A stretch of 64,000 nt of DNA from Paraburkholderia polaris (GCF_012927345.1 NZ_JABBGJ010000020.1:62001-126000), one strand, 5' to 3'. Numbered from the stretch's first letter, positions 33,182 to 42,386 are shown. The notes: a model not told the origin generated them from the sequence alone. Made by a program: numbers and translations.

Positions 33182-34663
33182 TCAATAGGCGATACAGACC
33201 GACTTACTCTCGGTATAAGCGTCCACAATGGCCTTGCCGTGCTCGCGTCCGATCCCTGACGCTTTAAACCCGCCGAACGGCATGGCGGGATCGACCATGT
33301 TGTGCGTGTTGACCCAAACGGTTCCCGCTTCGATGCCGTCGACCAGCCGCAGTGCCTTATCGAGCTGATTCGTCCAGACACTCGCGCCAAGACCGTATTC
33401 CGACGCGTTGGCCTGAGTCAGCACCTCATCGATATCGTCATAAGGCATCGCTACGAGCACCGGTCCGAACACCTCTTCCCTGACAACGGAAAGTGGCTTG
33501 CATGCGCGATTGGCAATGACCGTCGGCCGGACAAAGAAGCCATCCGCCTCAACGGCCGCATCGCGCGACAGGATCTCGCCGCCTTCCTGCCTGCCTTGGG
33601 CAATCATTCCCATGACCTTGTCGCGGTGCCGTGCGGATACCATCGGTCCCATCTGCGTCGCGGCATCGAACCCGGAACCCAATGCAATGCTGTCGGCGAC
33701 CGCCGCAATGCCTTGCACGACTTCGTCGTAAATCGAGCGCGCAACGTACAGGCGGGAACCCGCGGTACAGACCTGCCCATGGTTGAAGAAAATCGCGCCT
33801 GCAGCGCCTTCAATCGCTTTCTTCGGGTCGCAATCGTCCAGCACGATCACGGGGCTCTTGCCGCCCAGTTCCAGCGACGCCCGTTTCAGATCGTCAGCAC
33901 ACTGGCGGCCGATGATGCGGCCCACTTCGGTCGATCCTGTGAAGGTGACTTTGTTCACCAATGGATGCTTGACCAGCGCTGCACCGGCGGTTTCACCGCG
34001 GCCGGTGACGACGTTGAATACGCCCGGTGGGAAGCCGGCTTCGTGTGCCAGTTCGGCCAGACGGATCGCCGTTAAAGGCGTTTCTTCCGCCGGTTTCAGC
34101 ACGACGGTGCAGCCGCATGCGAGTGCCGGAGCGATTTTCCAGACCGCCATCAACAGCGGGAAATTCCACGGGACAATTGCGGCGACTACGCCTGCCGGGA
34201 CGCGTTTTGTCGAGGCGTTATAACGGGTGCCGGGAGGGAAAGGGATCGACAGGTCGAATGTCGTGCCCTCGATTTTGGTGGCCCAGCCAGCCATGTAGCG
34301 CAGCCATTGGACGCTGCCTGAGACTTCTAGCATCTTTGAAAATGCTATTAGTTTTCCCTGGTTCAGGGTTTCTAATGTGGCTAGTTCTTCTGTGTGTTGT
34401 TCTACCAGGTCGGCTAGTTTTAGCAGCAGGCGTTCGCGGGCGGCTGGCGGTATTCTGCGCCAAGTGTCGGATTCGAAGGCCGCTTTTGAGGTTTTGACCG
34501 CGTGGTCGATGTCGGTTTCTGATGCGTCCGGGATTTGGGTTAGTTCTTGTCCTGTGGCTGGGTTGTAGATGGGGAAGGTTTTGCCTGCGGCGCTTGGGGT
34601 TCTTTCGCCGTTGATGAACATTGTTTTTGGTAGCTTCATTGTCTGGTTTGTTTGTTCGGTCAT
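33182..34663 (-). CDS. Aldehyde dehydrogenase, phenylacetaldehyde/betaine aldehyde type
   Basis: A 493-residue NAD-dependent aldehyde dehydrogenase. Blocks in order: VPAGVVAAIVPWNFPLLMAV, FTGSTEVGRIIG, LELGGKSPVIVLDD with the catalytic Glu, and FFNHGQVCTAGSRLYV with the catalytic Cys, ending MPFGGFKASGIGREHGK. Its neighbours are a copper amine oxidase, an AraC regulator and an amine/amino-acid permease, so it probably oxidises the aldehyde that the amine oxidase releases, for example phenylacetaldehyde. The first ~115 codons use A/T-ending and rare codons (CTA, ATA, TCA) unlike the rest of the gene, part of a G/T-skewed tract on the plus strand. Confidence 0.88.
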   Translation of the reverse strand: MTEQTNQTMKLPKTMFINGERTPSAAGKTFPIYNPATGQELTQIPDASETDIDHAVKTSKAAFESDTWRRIPPAARERLLLKLADLVEQHTEELATLETLNQGKLIAFSKMLEVSGSVQWLRYMAGWATKIEGTTFDLSIPFPPGTRYNASTKRVPAGVVAAIVPWNFPLLMAVWKIAPALACGCTVVLKPAEETPLTAIRLAELAHEAGFPPGVFNVVTGRGETAGAALVKHPLVNKVTFTGSTEVGRIIGRQCADDLKRASLELGGKSPVIVLDDCDPKKAIEGAAGAIFFNHGQVCTAGSRLYVARSIYDEVVQGIAAVADSIALGSGFDAATQMGPMVSARHRDKVMGMIAQGRQEGGEILSRDAAVEADGFFVRPTVIANRACKPLSVVREEVFGPVLVAMPYDDIDEVLTQANASEYGLGASVWTNQLDKALRLVDGIEAGTVWVNTHNMVDPAMPFGGFKASGIGREHGKAIVDAYTESKSVCIAY

Positions 34664-34844
34664 TTTGCTGCGTCTCCGTTGGGGTGGGATTGGCGGTGCT
34701 GTCTTTCTGTTGTTGCTTTGGGGTTTTGCTTCGTATGCGTGCAGGCATTGCTTTGGGCTTTACCTTCGTATGCATGCATGCATGCGGTGGTGCTTTTCTT
34801 GTTTTGTTTGTGGTTTATTAGCGTCGCCCCTGTGCGGGGCGGCA
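34316..34844 (+). other. G/T-skewed tract over the aldehyde dehydrogenase 5' end and upstream gap
   Basis: The plus strand is strongly enriched in G and T: 47 of 60 bases at 34621-34680 and 50 of 60 at 34681-34740. The skew begins inside the aldehyde dehydrogenase gene and runs to the palindromic repeat. An (ATGC)4 microsatellite is at 34770-34785. No gene is visible in 34664-34969 apart from this tract and the palindromes. Confidence 0.7.
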
Positions 34845-34879
34845 CCTACTTTTCTTTGCCTGCCGCAAAGAAAAGTAGG
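34825..34879. repeat. Composite palindromic intergenic repeat
   Basis: Two adjacent hairpins: CGCCCC-TGTGC-GGGGCG at 34825-34841, then a perfect 15-bp stem CCTACTTTTCTTTGC / GCAAAGAAAAGTAGG around CTGCC at 34845-34879. The following bases repeat part of the motif (GGCAAAAGAAAGCGGC). From memory, elements with this core recur between genes across Burkholderia/Paraburkholderia genomes; a genome-wide count would confirm it. Confidence 0.75.
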
Positions 34880-34969
34880 CAAAAGAAAGCGGCTCAAACC
34901 ACTCCTGCTAAGCGGGTCTCCTAGCTCGGAAGAGGGAGTGGTGCATCTGGAATCTGTGCCCTCCCTCGT

Positions 34970-36106
34970 TCAACCCCCAGTGACAAAGGAGTCATACTTC
35001 CCGACTTGCACTTCGTGCTCGTCGGAAGAGTCTGCTTGGCGGTGGTGATGGTTTAAGTGCCTGAGGAACGGCTTTCTTTCGAACCTTTTGATTGCTAACG
35101 AGGCGGCGCATGTCAGGTTCGCCATCGCGCTTAGTGCATACAGCAATATGAATTCGTCGCCGAAAAAGTAGGGCGTCGTCCATAATGTCGCGCCCAATAC
35201 CATTCCGATGTGGTGTGCCGCGCCAGGGCAGCCCGCGCTCATTGCGCTGCGCGATTTGCCCCGTAGTTTCATGAGCGCCGGAATCGTCAGGCAGTCGAGG
35301 ACCAGAAATATCTTTGCTGCGAGAAGTGCAAGTGTCGGATTTTCTGCGGCTGCGAGCGTTCCTATTAGCGCCGCTCGTAGCATGTACAGCACAATCAACA
35401 TCCGGTTGTTGTTGCCGGACCGGTCGGTGATGAGCGCCAGTGCGCAAACAGCACCCAGCGAAAACGCGATCTGCCAGATCGGTTGCGCGCCACTCATGCC
35501 GCAAATCGCATACAGTTGGAAACGCGCGAGACTGCCGCTCGATAAACCTGCAAGTAAAGCGAGCAGCGCCGTCGCACCGGTCGCGCGGATAGCTTTAGTC
35601 GACTCGTCCGCGCCCAGTCTCGGATATTTTTTTCGACTGGAGGCTTCTGCTGACGTGGCCGCCGCTGCGCCAACAAGGCGCCACCCGTAAAACAGCAATA
35701 CGCCACCTATCGTCATAGCCAACGCGGCTAGCGCCGTGCGATGTTCCAACCCGCTCACATACGCCGGCACGACGCTCATCGCACTGATCGTGGCGATCAA
35801 AGTCACCGCCGTCGCAAATGTGGTGTGCCGCCTGGATATGCGCGACATCACAAGCGGCACGATCGTCATCGTTGCCAACGCCAGTGCGCTCATCCACAGC
35901 GCGTTAGCACGCTGACCAAGGCCGGCTTGCGTCACCAGGGTCGCGGCGCCGCCCACGAGCAGCACACAAGCCGCGCCGCCCACGCTCGCAATCGGCACGC
36001 ATGCCGGGCCCGCAGCAATCGCGGGACGTACGCATGCCGTGCCGGCCCCGCGGACAACGGCGGCCCGCTTGCCGCGCGGCGTCGGATCAGCGCTTGCAGC
36101 AGCCAT
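34970..36106 (-). CDS. MFS-like multi-pass membrane protein, function unknown
   Basis: A hydrophobic protein of 378 residues from ATG 36106, or 391 from GTG 36145. About ten to twelve membrane segments are visible, with a short basic loop SRISRRHTTF where an MFS loop would be. The overall layout (two halves of five to six segments, LITDRSGNNNRMLIVLYMLR in the middle) suggests a weak MFS member, but I see no diagnostic motif. The C-terminus is His-rich (LRHLNHHHRQADSSDEHE). It overlaps the 3' end of the amine oxidase gene by at least 20 bp, so it is probably co-expressed and may carry the amine or its product. Confidence 0.6.
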   Translation of the reverse strand: MAAASADPTPRGKRAAVVRGAGTACVRPAIAAGPACVPIASVGGAACVLLVGGAATLVTQAGLGQRANALWMSALALATMTIVPLVMSRISRRHTTFATAVTLIATISAMSVVPAYVSGLEHRTALAALAMTIGGVLLFYGWRLVGAAAATSAEASSRKKYPRLGADESTKAIRATGATALLALLAGLSSGSLARFQLYAICGMSGAQPIWQIAFSLGAVCALALITDRSGNNNRMLIVLYMLRAALIGTLAAAENPTLALLAAKIFLVLDCLTIPALMKLRGKSRSAMSAGCPGAAHHIGMVLGATLWTTPYFFGDEFILLYALSAMANLTCAASLAIKRFERKPFLRHLNHHHRQADSSDEHEVQVGKYDSFVTGG

Positions 36107-38072
36107 GATCCGTGGACTTGTCGTCTTCAACGCTGTTCTGGTCACGCTCGGACGGTAAGTCCATCGTCGGGTTCGCAGAGAAGAAGTTGTTCGGCTTGAG
36201 CATGAAGCCGGCGTATTCCACCGGCATCACCGGGAAGTCCTCGGGTTTGCACACGTGTGTGTGACCGAAGCTGTGCCACAAGACGATGTCTTCATTCTCA
36301 ATGTTGCGGTTTGCCTCGATGTAGCGCGGCAAGCCGTCACCACCGGCATGCTGGTTCGGATAGTCGCCGCTCGCGTAGCGCTCGGTCGCGTCGAACGGTG
36401 TGACCCACACGTGACGGGTGGCAAAGCCGCCGCGTTGGCGGACCTTCGAGCGCTCGTCGGCCAGCATCAGCGGCGAGTCGTTCACGATCAGCTTGTAGCC
36501 GGGATTCGCACCGACAGCGTTCTTCACGTTAGGGTTGGTCACCTTCCAGTAACGTCCCGTGCTGCCGTTCGCAAGGCGCGCGGCTTCGCCCTCCGTCTTG
36601 AACACGCGCTTCGTCGTGTCGAAGACGTTGCCGTACGGATTCGTTTCGCCCATCGGACGTGGCACGAATTCATGTTCGGTCACCGTGTTGCGTTCACCGT
36701 CCACCATCATGTGCATCCGTGCATTGAAGAAGTGCTGGTGGGTCGGGCCGCCAAGATTCTCGGTGATCATGCCGCCCCACGGATATGTGTCGCCGTCGGC
36801 CACCGCGGACGTTTGTACGATGCCGGTGAGCTTGCATTCGAGTTGAATCGTGCCGTCCTGATACAGGTACCAGTAGAAGCCGTAGTCGTAGTTGCCGACC
36901 GTCGCGAAGAACGAGATGACGAGGCGGCGGGAACGGCGCATTTCGAAGACGCCGGTGCGAAACTCGTAGTGCTTCCACAGGGTGCCGTAGTCCTCTTCGT
37001 GCATGCACACGGCGTTCTTCATCACGAACGCATTGCCGAAATCGTCGGCGGACGGAATGTCGAAATAGCGGATCGTGCCGAGGCAATCGCAACCGAGTTC
37101 AAGTTGATTCGCCAGTTTGCCGAGGCCGTATTCGCCGGCATCGAATGCGCTCTTCCAGTAGTGATTCGTGCTCGGGTCGGAGTAGGGCACGCACATCTCC
37201 GTCACGCTCGCACGGTAGATGATCGGCCGCGTGTTCTTGCCGTCATCCCATGACAGTTGATGCAGCACCAGCCCTTCGCGCGGGGTGAAGCCGACGCGGA
37301 AGTTCCAGTTCTGCCAGCTCACATGCCAGCCGTCGATCTTGAAGCTCGGGCCCTCGGGTTGGCTGATCGACAGCGGCTTGAGCGTGCTGCGCGGCTCGCC
37401 AAGGCTCGGCGTGTCGTAGTTGTGTTTCGCGCGCGGAATCGGAATGATGCGGCCGTCGTCCACCAGTTCGATCACTTTCTTCTCAAGCAGATCGACCACC
37501 GCCACCACGCCCTCGATCGGATGCGCGTAGCCGTTATCGGTCACGGTCTCGCGGTAGTAGCTCACGCAACGTACAAGGCGCCGGCCATTCTCGTTCTCGC
37601 GGTCGAAGCAGCCGGCGGAAAACGGATCGACCTGGACGCGCTCCAGATCCTTCTCGGTGAGGCCGCGCTTCATTACCGCAACGCGCCATGCGTCGTCGTT
37701 CTTGACGATCTGCTCGGCGTTCATGAAGTCTTCGATCATGATCGGCGGCTGGCCGTAAGGCGCCTGACCGAACGGCAGCACGTTGCGCGAGGCGACTCTT
37801 TTCTCTCTAAGGTCCACGTTGAATTCAATGGTCGTCCCATTCGTGCGATCGATTGCCAGCACGAATGCAGCGCGCGAAAAATATTCGCCGGTCTTGAACG
37901 CGACCACTTCAGCCTTTGGCGGCTCGCGCAATTCGACCATCGGAAAGCGGACGTGCGCGTCGAGTTTTTCGGTGGCCTTCACGAGATCGCAGGCAAGCTG
38001 CATTTCGTCCGGACTCAGCGGATCGAGCGGATGAACCGGGGCGTGAGCGGCTTTCGTGGCATTCGTGTTCAT
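36087..38072 (-). CDS. Copper-containing primary amine oxidase
   Basis: Oxidises a primary amine to aldehyde, ammonium and hydrogen peroxide. The 661-residue protein lacks the extra N-terminal domain of E. coli TynA and is closer in size to Arthrobacter-type enzymes. Tyr395 in VGNYDYGFYW is the precursor of the topaquinone cofactor, Asp311 in AFDAGEYGLG is the catalytic base, and copper His ligands lie in THQHFFNARMHM and SFGHTHVCKPEDFP. No signal peptide is visible, so it is probably cytoplasmic. It is divergent from an AraC regulator with a 195-bp gap holding a paired TTGGCGC site, and is followed by an overlapping membrane-protein gene. Phenylethylamine or tyramine are plausible substrates. 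Confidence 0.93.
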   Translation of the reverse strand: MNTNATKAAHAPVHPLDPLSPDEMQLACDLVKATEKLDAHVRFPMVELREPPKAEVVAFKTGEYFSRAAFVLAIDRTNGTTIEFNVDLREKRVASRNVLPFGQAPYGQPPIMIEDFMNAEQIVKNDDAWRVAVMKRGLTEKDLERVQVDPFSAGCFDRENENGRRLVRCVSYYRETVTDNGYAHPIEGVVAVVDLLEKKVIELVDDGRIIPIPRAKHNYDTPSLGEPRSTLKPLSISQPEGPSFKIDGWHVSWQNWNFRVGFTPREGLVLHQLSWDDGKNTRPIIYRASVTEMCVPYSDPSTNHYWKSAFDAGEYGLGKLANQLELGCDCLGTIRYFDIPSADDFGNAFVMKNAVCMHEEDYGTLWKHYEFRTGVFEMRRSRRLVISFFATVGNYDYGFYWYLYQDGTIQLECKLTGIVQTSAVADGDTYPWGGMITENLGGPTHQHFFNARMHMMVDGERNTVTEHEFVPRPMGETNPYGNVFDTTKRVFKTEGEAARLANGSTGRYWKVTNPNVKNAVGANPGYKLIVNDSPLMLADERSKVRQRGGFATRHVWVTPFDATERYASGDYPNQHAGGDGLPRYIEANRNIENEDIVLWHSFGHTHVCKPEDFPVMPVEYAGFMLKPNNFFSANPTMDLPSERDQNSVEDDKSTDHGCCKR

Positions 38073-38189
38073 AAGATTCCCGTAAGGAGTTTGCTGGACC
38101 GGACTGCGTGCGAGGCTGGGTTAAGCGCGACGAACGCTGAGTCGATGGCAAATCGTAGGAACCCAATAATATTTTCGCGCTTGCTTATC

Positions 38190-38217
38190 GCGCCAAATGA
38201 ACGATAAAGTGCGCCAA
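38190..38217 (-). promoter_or_regulatory. Paired AraC-type site upstream of the amine oxidase
   Basis: On the minus strand TTGGCGC occurs twice with starts 21 bp apart and TTATCG between them. The 28-bp block matches the site before the permease at 23 of 28 positions. It ends 118 bp before the amine oxidase ATG, and a TATTAT -10-like hexamer follows the inner repeat by 18 bp, as in activators that overlap the -35 region. Confidence 0.7.
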
Positions 38218-38267
38218 GAGGAATAACACGCAGCACATCAGCGAAGACTTGAGAGGAGACGCTCAGC

Positions 38268-39266
38268 ATGAAAAAAGTCACGCTCAACGGCAGTTTCCCG
38301 ATGATCCGCGCCGCGGTCATGGGACCGGTTGTGCGCGCACTCGATGCATCAGGCGCCAATTGCGACGCACTGCTGGAGGAGTTCGGCATGAGCCGTAAGC
38401 TCCTGTCGAATCCGTACGAAATCCTGCCGCTCACGCGTTATGTGGCGGCATTCGAGCGCGCGGCCGAAGTACTCGGTGAACCGTCGCTCGGCTTGCGTCT
38501 GGGCAGCGAATTGCAATTGACGGAGCTGGGGCCGGCGGGTCTCGTGTTTCTATCGTCGCCGACCTTGAACGCGGCGATGCGCAAGTTCACGCTCGCACTC
38601 GCGTCGTGGCAGAACGCCACGGCCTGCGAGTTGCTGCGCGATGGCGAATGGCCGGTTTGGACCTATCAGATCGCCAATCCGCAGATCTGGCCGCGCCGGC
38701 AAGACGCGGAATACAGCCTGTCGACGATGTGCAATATGATCCGGCTGGTGCGCGGCGCGGCGTGGAGTCCCGTCGAACTGCATTTCGAACATGCCGCGCC
38801 CGCCGATCTCAAACTGTATACGCGCAATTTCCGCGCACCGGTGCGCTTTCAGCAGCCTTTCAATGGCGTGATTCTGCGTCCGCTGGATCTCGATGCGCCG
38901 CTCAAGAGCGCCGACACGCAAATGGCGCGCATGATGGAGCGCCATGCCACCGATCTGATTGCGCGCGATGCCGTGCCCCACAGCATCGTCGAACAGGTGC
39001 GCGATCTCGTCACGCGGCGGCTCGCGCACGAAAAGCTGATCGTCGCCGACATCGCGAAAGATCTCGGTCTCTCGCATCGTTCGCTGCAACGACACCTGAC
39101 CGAGGCGGGGACTTCGGTGCGGCAAATCGTGCGCGAAGAGCGGCAGCGCAGTGTGGAAGGGCTGCTCGAGCGCGACGGACTGACCAATGCGGCGATCGCC
39201 CGGGCCGTGGGTTATGCCGACGCAACCGTACTGTGGCGCGCTACGCGCAACTGGAAAAAACAATAA
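38268..39266 (+). CDS. AraC-family regulator of amine oxidation
   Basis: A 332-residue regulator with an N-terminal ligand-binding domain of the arabinose-binding/OruR type (SRKLLSNPYEILPLTRYVAA, then LGLRLGSELQLTELGPAG) and a C-terminal AraC DNA-binding domain of about 85 residues (LIVADIAKDLGLSHRSLQRH, then GLTNAAIARAVGYADATVLW). AGGAG lies about ten bases before the ATG. It is divergent from the amine oxidase gene and upstream of the permease, both of which have the same 28-bp site, so it is the natural candidate to activate both. Confidence 0.88.
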   Translation: MKKVTLNGSFPMIRAAVMGPVVRALDASGANCDALLEEFGMSRKLLSNPYEILPLTRYVAAFERAAEVLGEPSLGLRLGSELQLTELGPAGLVFLSSPTLNAAMRKFTLALASWQNATACELLRDGEWPVWTYQIANPQIWPRRQDAEYSLSTMCNMIRLVRGAAWSPVELHFEHAAPADLKLYTRNFRAPVRFQQPFNGVILRPLDLDAPLKSADTQMARMMERHATDLIARDAVPHSIVEQVRDLVTRRLAHEKLIVADIAKDLGLSHRSLQRHLTEAGTSVRQIVREERQRSVEGLLERDGLTNAAIARAVGYADATVLWRATRNWKKQ

Positions 39267-39386
39267 ACGGTGACAGCGTCGCAAATACTTTCATTCTGAA
39301 AGCACGCGCAATCGTCACACGAAAAGAAAAACTTCCGTTTCCTAAATATTCGCTGCGAACCGCCGTGCCTGACACGCTCACGAGCA

Positions 39387-39414
39387 TTGGCGCAAATTAT
39401 CGAAAATTTGGCGC
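39387..39414 (+). promoter_or_regulatory. Paired AraC-type site upstream of the permease
   Basis: TTGGCGC at 39387 and 39408, 21 bp apart, with TTATCG between, in the same orientation towards the permease as the other copy has towards the amine oxidase. It ends 139 bp before the permease ATG, and a TTATTT -10-like hexamer follows the inner repeat by 16 bp. Confidence 0.7.
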
Positions 39415-39553
39415 AGTTCGCGAAGTCGCTTTATTTTTTAGCTACCTACCATGCGCTCACACCGAAACATCGAACGTCGTTCAACCGAGCGCCTTGGCCA
39501 GCATTTCCCGGGTTTAGGCGAGTTCCAGACTAGCCAACAAAATAGAGGCAGCG

Positions 39554-41005
39554 ATGAATGAACCCTACTCTCCAACCCGTCTGATCGACGCGGAGAACCC
39601 TGTGGAACTGAAGGGCAATATGCTGGGCTTGTGGCAGATCGTGTTCCTCGTGATTTCCGCGGCCGCGCCGCTTACCGGCATGCTCGGTGCGGTGCCGCCC
39701 GCGATCAGCCTGGGTAATGGCGCGGGCATTCCGGGCGCGTTTGTGATTGCCGGCATCGTGCTGCTGATTTTCAGCGTGGGCTTTGCGTCGATGAGCCGGC
39801 ACGTGGTGCGCGCCGGCGCGTTTTACGCGTACATCACCGCTGGACTCGGACGGCCGTTGGGCATGGCCGGCGCACTCGTCGCGCTGATGTCGTACACCTT
39901 CATCCAGATCGCGCTGTACGGGCTGTTTGGATTTTTTTGCACGGTGATTCTTTCTCCGCTACTGCACACCGCGATGCCGTGGTACGGCTATTCGCTGATC
40001 TGCGTGGCGGTGGTGCAATTCACCGGCATCCGCGGTATCGATCTGAATAGCCGGCTGCTCGGCGTGCTGATGTGTCTCGAACTGGGCATTCTGCTGCTGC
40101 TCGCAATTGCGATCGTCGTGCATGGCGGTGGCCCGAACGGCCTCACGCTCGCGCCGTTCACACCGGAGCATGTGTTCAGCGGCCACCTCGGCATTGCGGT
40201 GATGTTCGCTTTCGCGTCGTTTATCGGTTTCGAAGCGACGGCGATTTACGGCAAGGAATGCCGGGACCCGAAGGTGATCGTGCCACGCGCGACATACGTG
40301 TCGGTGATGCTGATTCTCGTGTTCTTCGCTTTCGTTACGTGGACGATTGTTTGCGCGTACGGACTGAACGACGTGGTCGCGGTCGCGACGAAGCAGCCGG
40401 GCGATTTCTGGTTCATTCAATCCGGCAAGTACCTGGGCGGTGCGGTGACGACGGTGATGAGCTTCCTGTTGCTCAGCAGTATCTTCGCGAGTCTGTTGTC
40501 GTTTCATAACACGCTGGTGCGCTATATCCACGCGCTGAGCCTCGAAGGCATACTGCCGCAAGCGCTCACTCGGGTGCACGAAAAATACCGTTCGCCGTAT
40601 GTGGCGAGCTATCTGCAAACGCTCTCTGTGGCCGTCCTGCTCGGACTATTCATCGCGGCAGGCAGCGATGTGTTCAACATCGTTTTCAGCTGGAGTTCGG
40701 CGCTCGGCACGATCGGTATTGTGATGCTGCAAGCAGTGACGAGTTTTTCCGTCATCGCGTTCTTTCGCAAGACGCGCAAGGACACGCGCGTATGGCACTC
40801 GTTTGTCGCGCCCCTGGTCGGTGGTCTCGGCCTGCTGTATATCGGCGTGATTCTGGTGCGCAATCTCGATGCGCTCAGCGGCTCCGATAGCCCGATCGTC
40901 AAGTCTTTCCCCTGGATCGTATTCGCGGTGGCGCTCTTCGGCGTCGTGATCGGTCTCATCTTGCGTAAGAAGCGGCCGGATATCTACGCGCGCTTCGGGC
41001 AGTAA
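39554..41005 (+). CDS. APC-family amino acid/amine permease
   Basis: A 483-residue inner-membrane transporter with about twelve membrane segments. The family's N-terminal pattern is clear: ELKGNMLGLWQIVFLVISAA, then APLTGMLGAVPPAISLGNG, SRHVVRAGAFYAYITAGLGR, and later AFASFIGFEATAIYGKECRD with the conserved GFE motif. GAGG precedes the ATG at about six bases. It follows the AraC regulator on the same strand after 287 bp, with a copy of the putative AraC site in between. Import of the amine degraded by the oxidase is the likely role. Confidence 0.88.
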   Translation: MNEPYSPTRLIDAENPVELKGNMLGLWQIVFLVISAAAPLTGMLGAVPPAISLGNGAGIPGAFVIAGIVLLIFSVGFASMSRHVVRAGAFYAYITAGLGRPLGMAGALVALMSYTFIQIALYGLFGFFCTVILSPLLHTAMPWYGYSLICVAVVQFTGIRGIDLNSRLLGVLMCLELGILLLLAIAIVVHGGGPNGLTLAPFTPEHVFSGHLGIAVMFAFASFIGFEATAIYGKECRDPKVIVPRATYVSVMLILVFFAFVTWTIVCAYGLNDVVAVATKQPGDFWFIQSGKYLGGAVTTVMSFLLLSSIFASLLSFHNTLVRYIHALSLEGILPQALTRVHEKYRSPYVASYLQTLSVAVLLGLFIAAGSDVFNIVFSWSSALGTIGIVMLQAVTSFSVIAFFRKTRKDTRVWHSFVAPLVGGLGLLYIGVILVRNLDALSGSDSPIVKSFPWIVFAVALFGVVIGLILRKKRPDIYARFGQ

Positions 41006-41171
41006 TCGAACAGCGCGCACCGCACTCAGCGCGCACCGTCTCGTCACGTTCTAACGATCGACTGCTGCCGTTCATTCTCGAGCGGCAGCGGAGCGCTGTC
41101 GTTCGTCCGGTTCGTCCGATTCGTCCTGTTTGTTCTTGCTGAATTCACCACTCAACTCTCGACAAAAAAAT

Positions 41172-42386
41172 ATGGCAGACAAATTCGTCAAGCGCTCGGC
41201 GCTTGCGCTGGCCGCGTGCGGCCTCGCGATGGGCGCGCATGCGCAATCTTCGGTGACGCTCTATGGCACGGTCGACGCCGGCGTCGTCTATACGACCAAC
41301 CAGCAGACAACGCTCGCCGACGGCAGCACCAACGGTCACGCGAATTACCAACTGGCGGGCGGCAACCTGGTGCCGTCGCGTTGGGGCTTGATGGGCACGG
41401 AGGATATCGGTGGCGGCACCACGGTGAACTACACTTTGGAGAACAGCTTTCTGATCGGCAACGGCGCGATGTTGCAATCGAACACGCTGTTCAACCGCAA
41501 CGCGTGGGTCGGTTTGAACAACGGCACGTACGGCGCGCTGACATTCGGCCGTCAATACGATCCGTTCTCCGATTACATGGGCGCGTATGCATCGAGCAAT
41601 AACTGGGCGACGCTATACGGCTCGCATTTCGGCGACGTCGACAATCTCAACGAAGCGTTCAACTTCAACAACTCGATCAAGTACATCAGCCCGAGCTTCG
41701 GTGGCTTGACGGTTGGCGGGTTGTTCAGCCTGGGTGGCGTGGCGGGGAATTTTTCGCAGAACAAGGGCTGGGCGCTGGCGGCGAATTACGCACAGGGTCC
41801 GTTGTCATTGAGCGCGGGGTATCTCGAGTTGAACCAGCCGTTGGAGGCGGCCTTAGGCGGTACTGCCGGGTACATCGGCGATTTCAGTTGCGCGAATGCC
41901 GACGCGTCGTATTGTCTGCTGCAGCAGGCGAGCAAGGTGAGGATTTTCGGAGCGGGGGGCTCGTATGCGTTCGGCAAGGCGAGTGTGGCGCTCACCTATA
42001 CGCATACGCGTTTGTCGCAGAGCCAGTATTTCGCGAGTGCGGCGAGCCCTGGCGGGGCCGATATCTCGTTCGATATTGCCGAGTTGAATACGACCTATAT
42101 GCTCGCGCCCGATTTGCAGCTCGGTCTGGCGTATATCTTCAACGACGCCAAACCGAGCAGCAGCGCGTCGACGCGCGTGCATCAGATCAACCTGGGTGCG
42201 GTGTACAGCCTGTCGAAGCGGACGGCGGTCTATGCGGTGGCGATCGGGCAGAAATCTTCAGGCGCCGGACTGGGGATCAATCCGTCGACCGGGCAGACGG
42301 AAAACCTGGCGCAGATTCCGAATATCGTCAATTCGGATACGGACAAACAACTCTCCGTGATCGTCGGCGTGCGGCACAATTTTTAA
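41172..42386 (+). CDS. Outer-membrane porin, Burkholderia OmpC-like
   Basis: A 404-residue porin with signal peptide MADKFVKRSALALAACGLAM ending at AHAQ-S and mature start SSVTLYGTVDAGVVYTTN. Family blocks include SRWGLMGTEDIGGGTTVNY, RNAWVGLNNGTYGALTFGRQ and the terminal LSVIVGVRHNF with C-terminal Phe. The frame opens at 41130, but ATG 41172 begins the signal peptide. It follows the permease after 166 bp and may provide outer-membrane uptake for the same substrate. Confidence 0.92.
   Translation: MADKFVKRSALALAACGLAMGAHAQSSVTLYGTVDAGVVYTTNQQTTLADGSTNGHANYQLAGGNLVPSRWGLMGTEDIGGGTTVNYTLENSFLIGNGAMLQSNTLFNRNAWVGLNNGTYGALTFGRQYDPFSDYMGAYASSNNWATLYGSHFGDVDNLNEAFNFNNSIKYISPSFGGLTVGGLFSLGGVAGNFSQNKGWALAANYAQGPLSLSAGYLELNQPLEAALGGTAGYIGDFSCANADASYCLLQQASKVRIFGAGGSYAFGKASVALTYTHTRLSQSQYFASAASPGGADISFDIAELNTTYMLAPDLQLGLAYIFNDAKPSSSASTRVHQINLGAVYSLSKRTAVYAVAIGQKSSGAGLGINPSTGQTENLAQIPNIVNSDTDKQLSVIVGVRHNF

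Noticed and set aside
34218..34775. A 185-codon minus-strand frame rich in Asn, Thr, Pro and Arg
   Set aside because: It is out of frame with the aldehyde dehydrogenase and exists only because of the A/C-rich composition of that strand.
36255..37253. A 332-codon plus-strand frame
   Set aside because: Antisense to the copper amine oxidase, whose catalytic residues are all intact; no ribosome binding site or domain.
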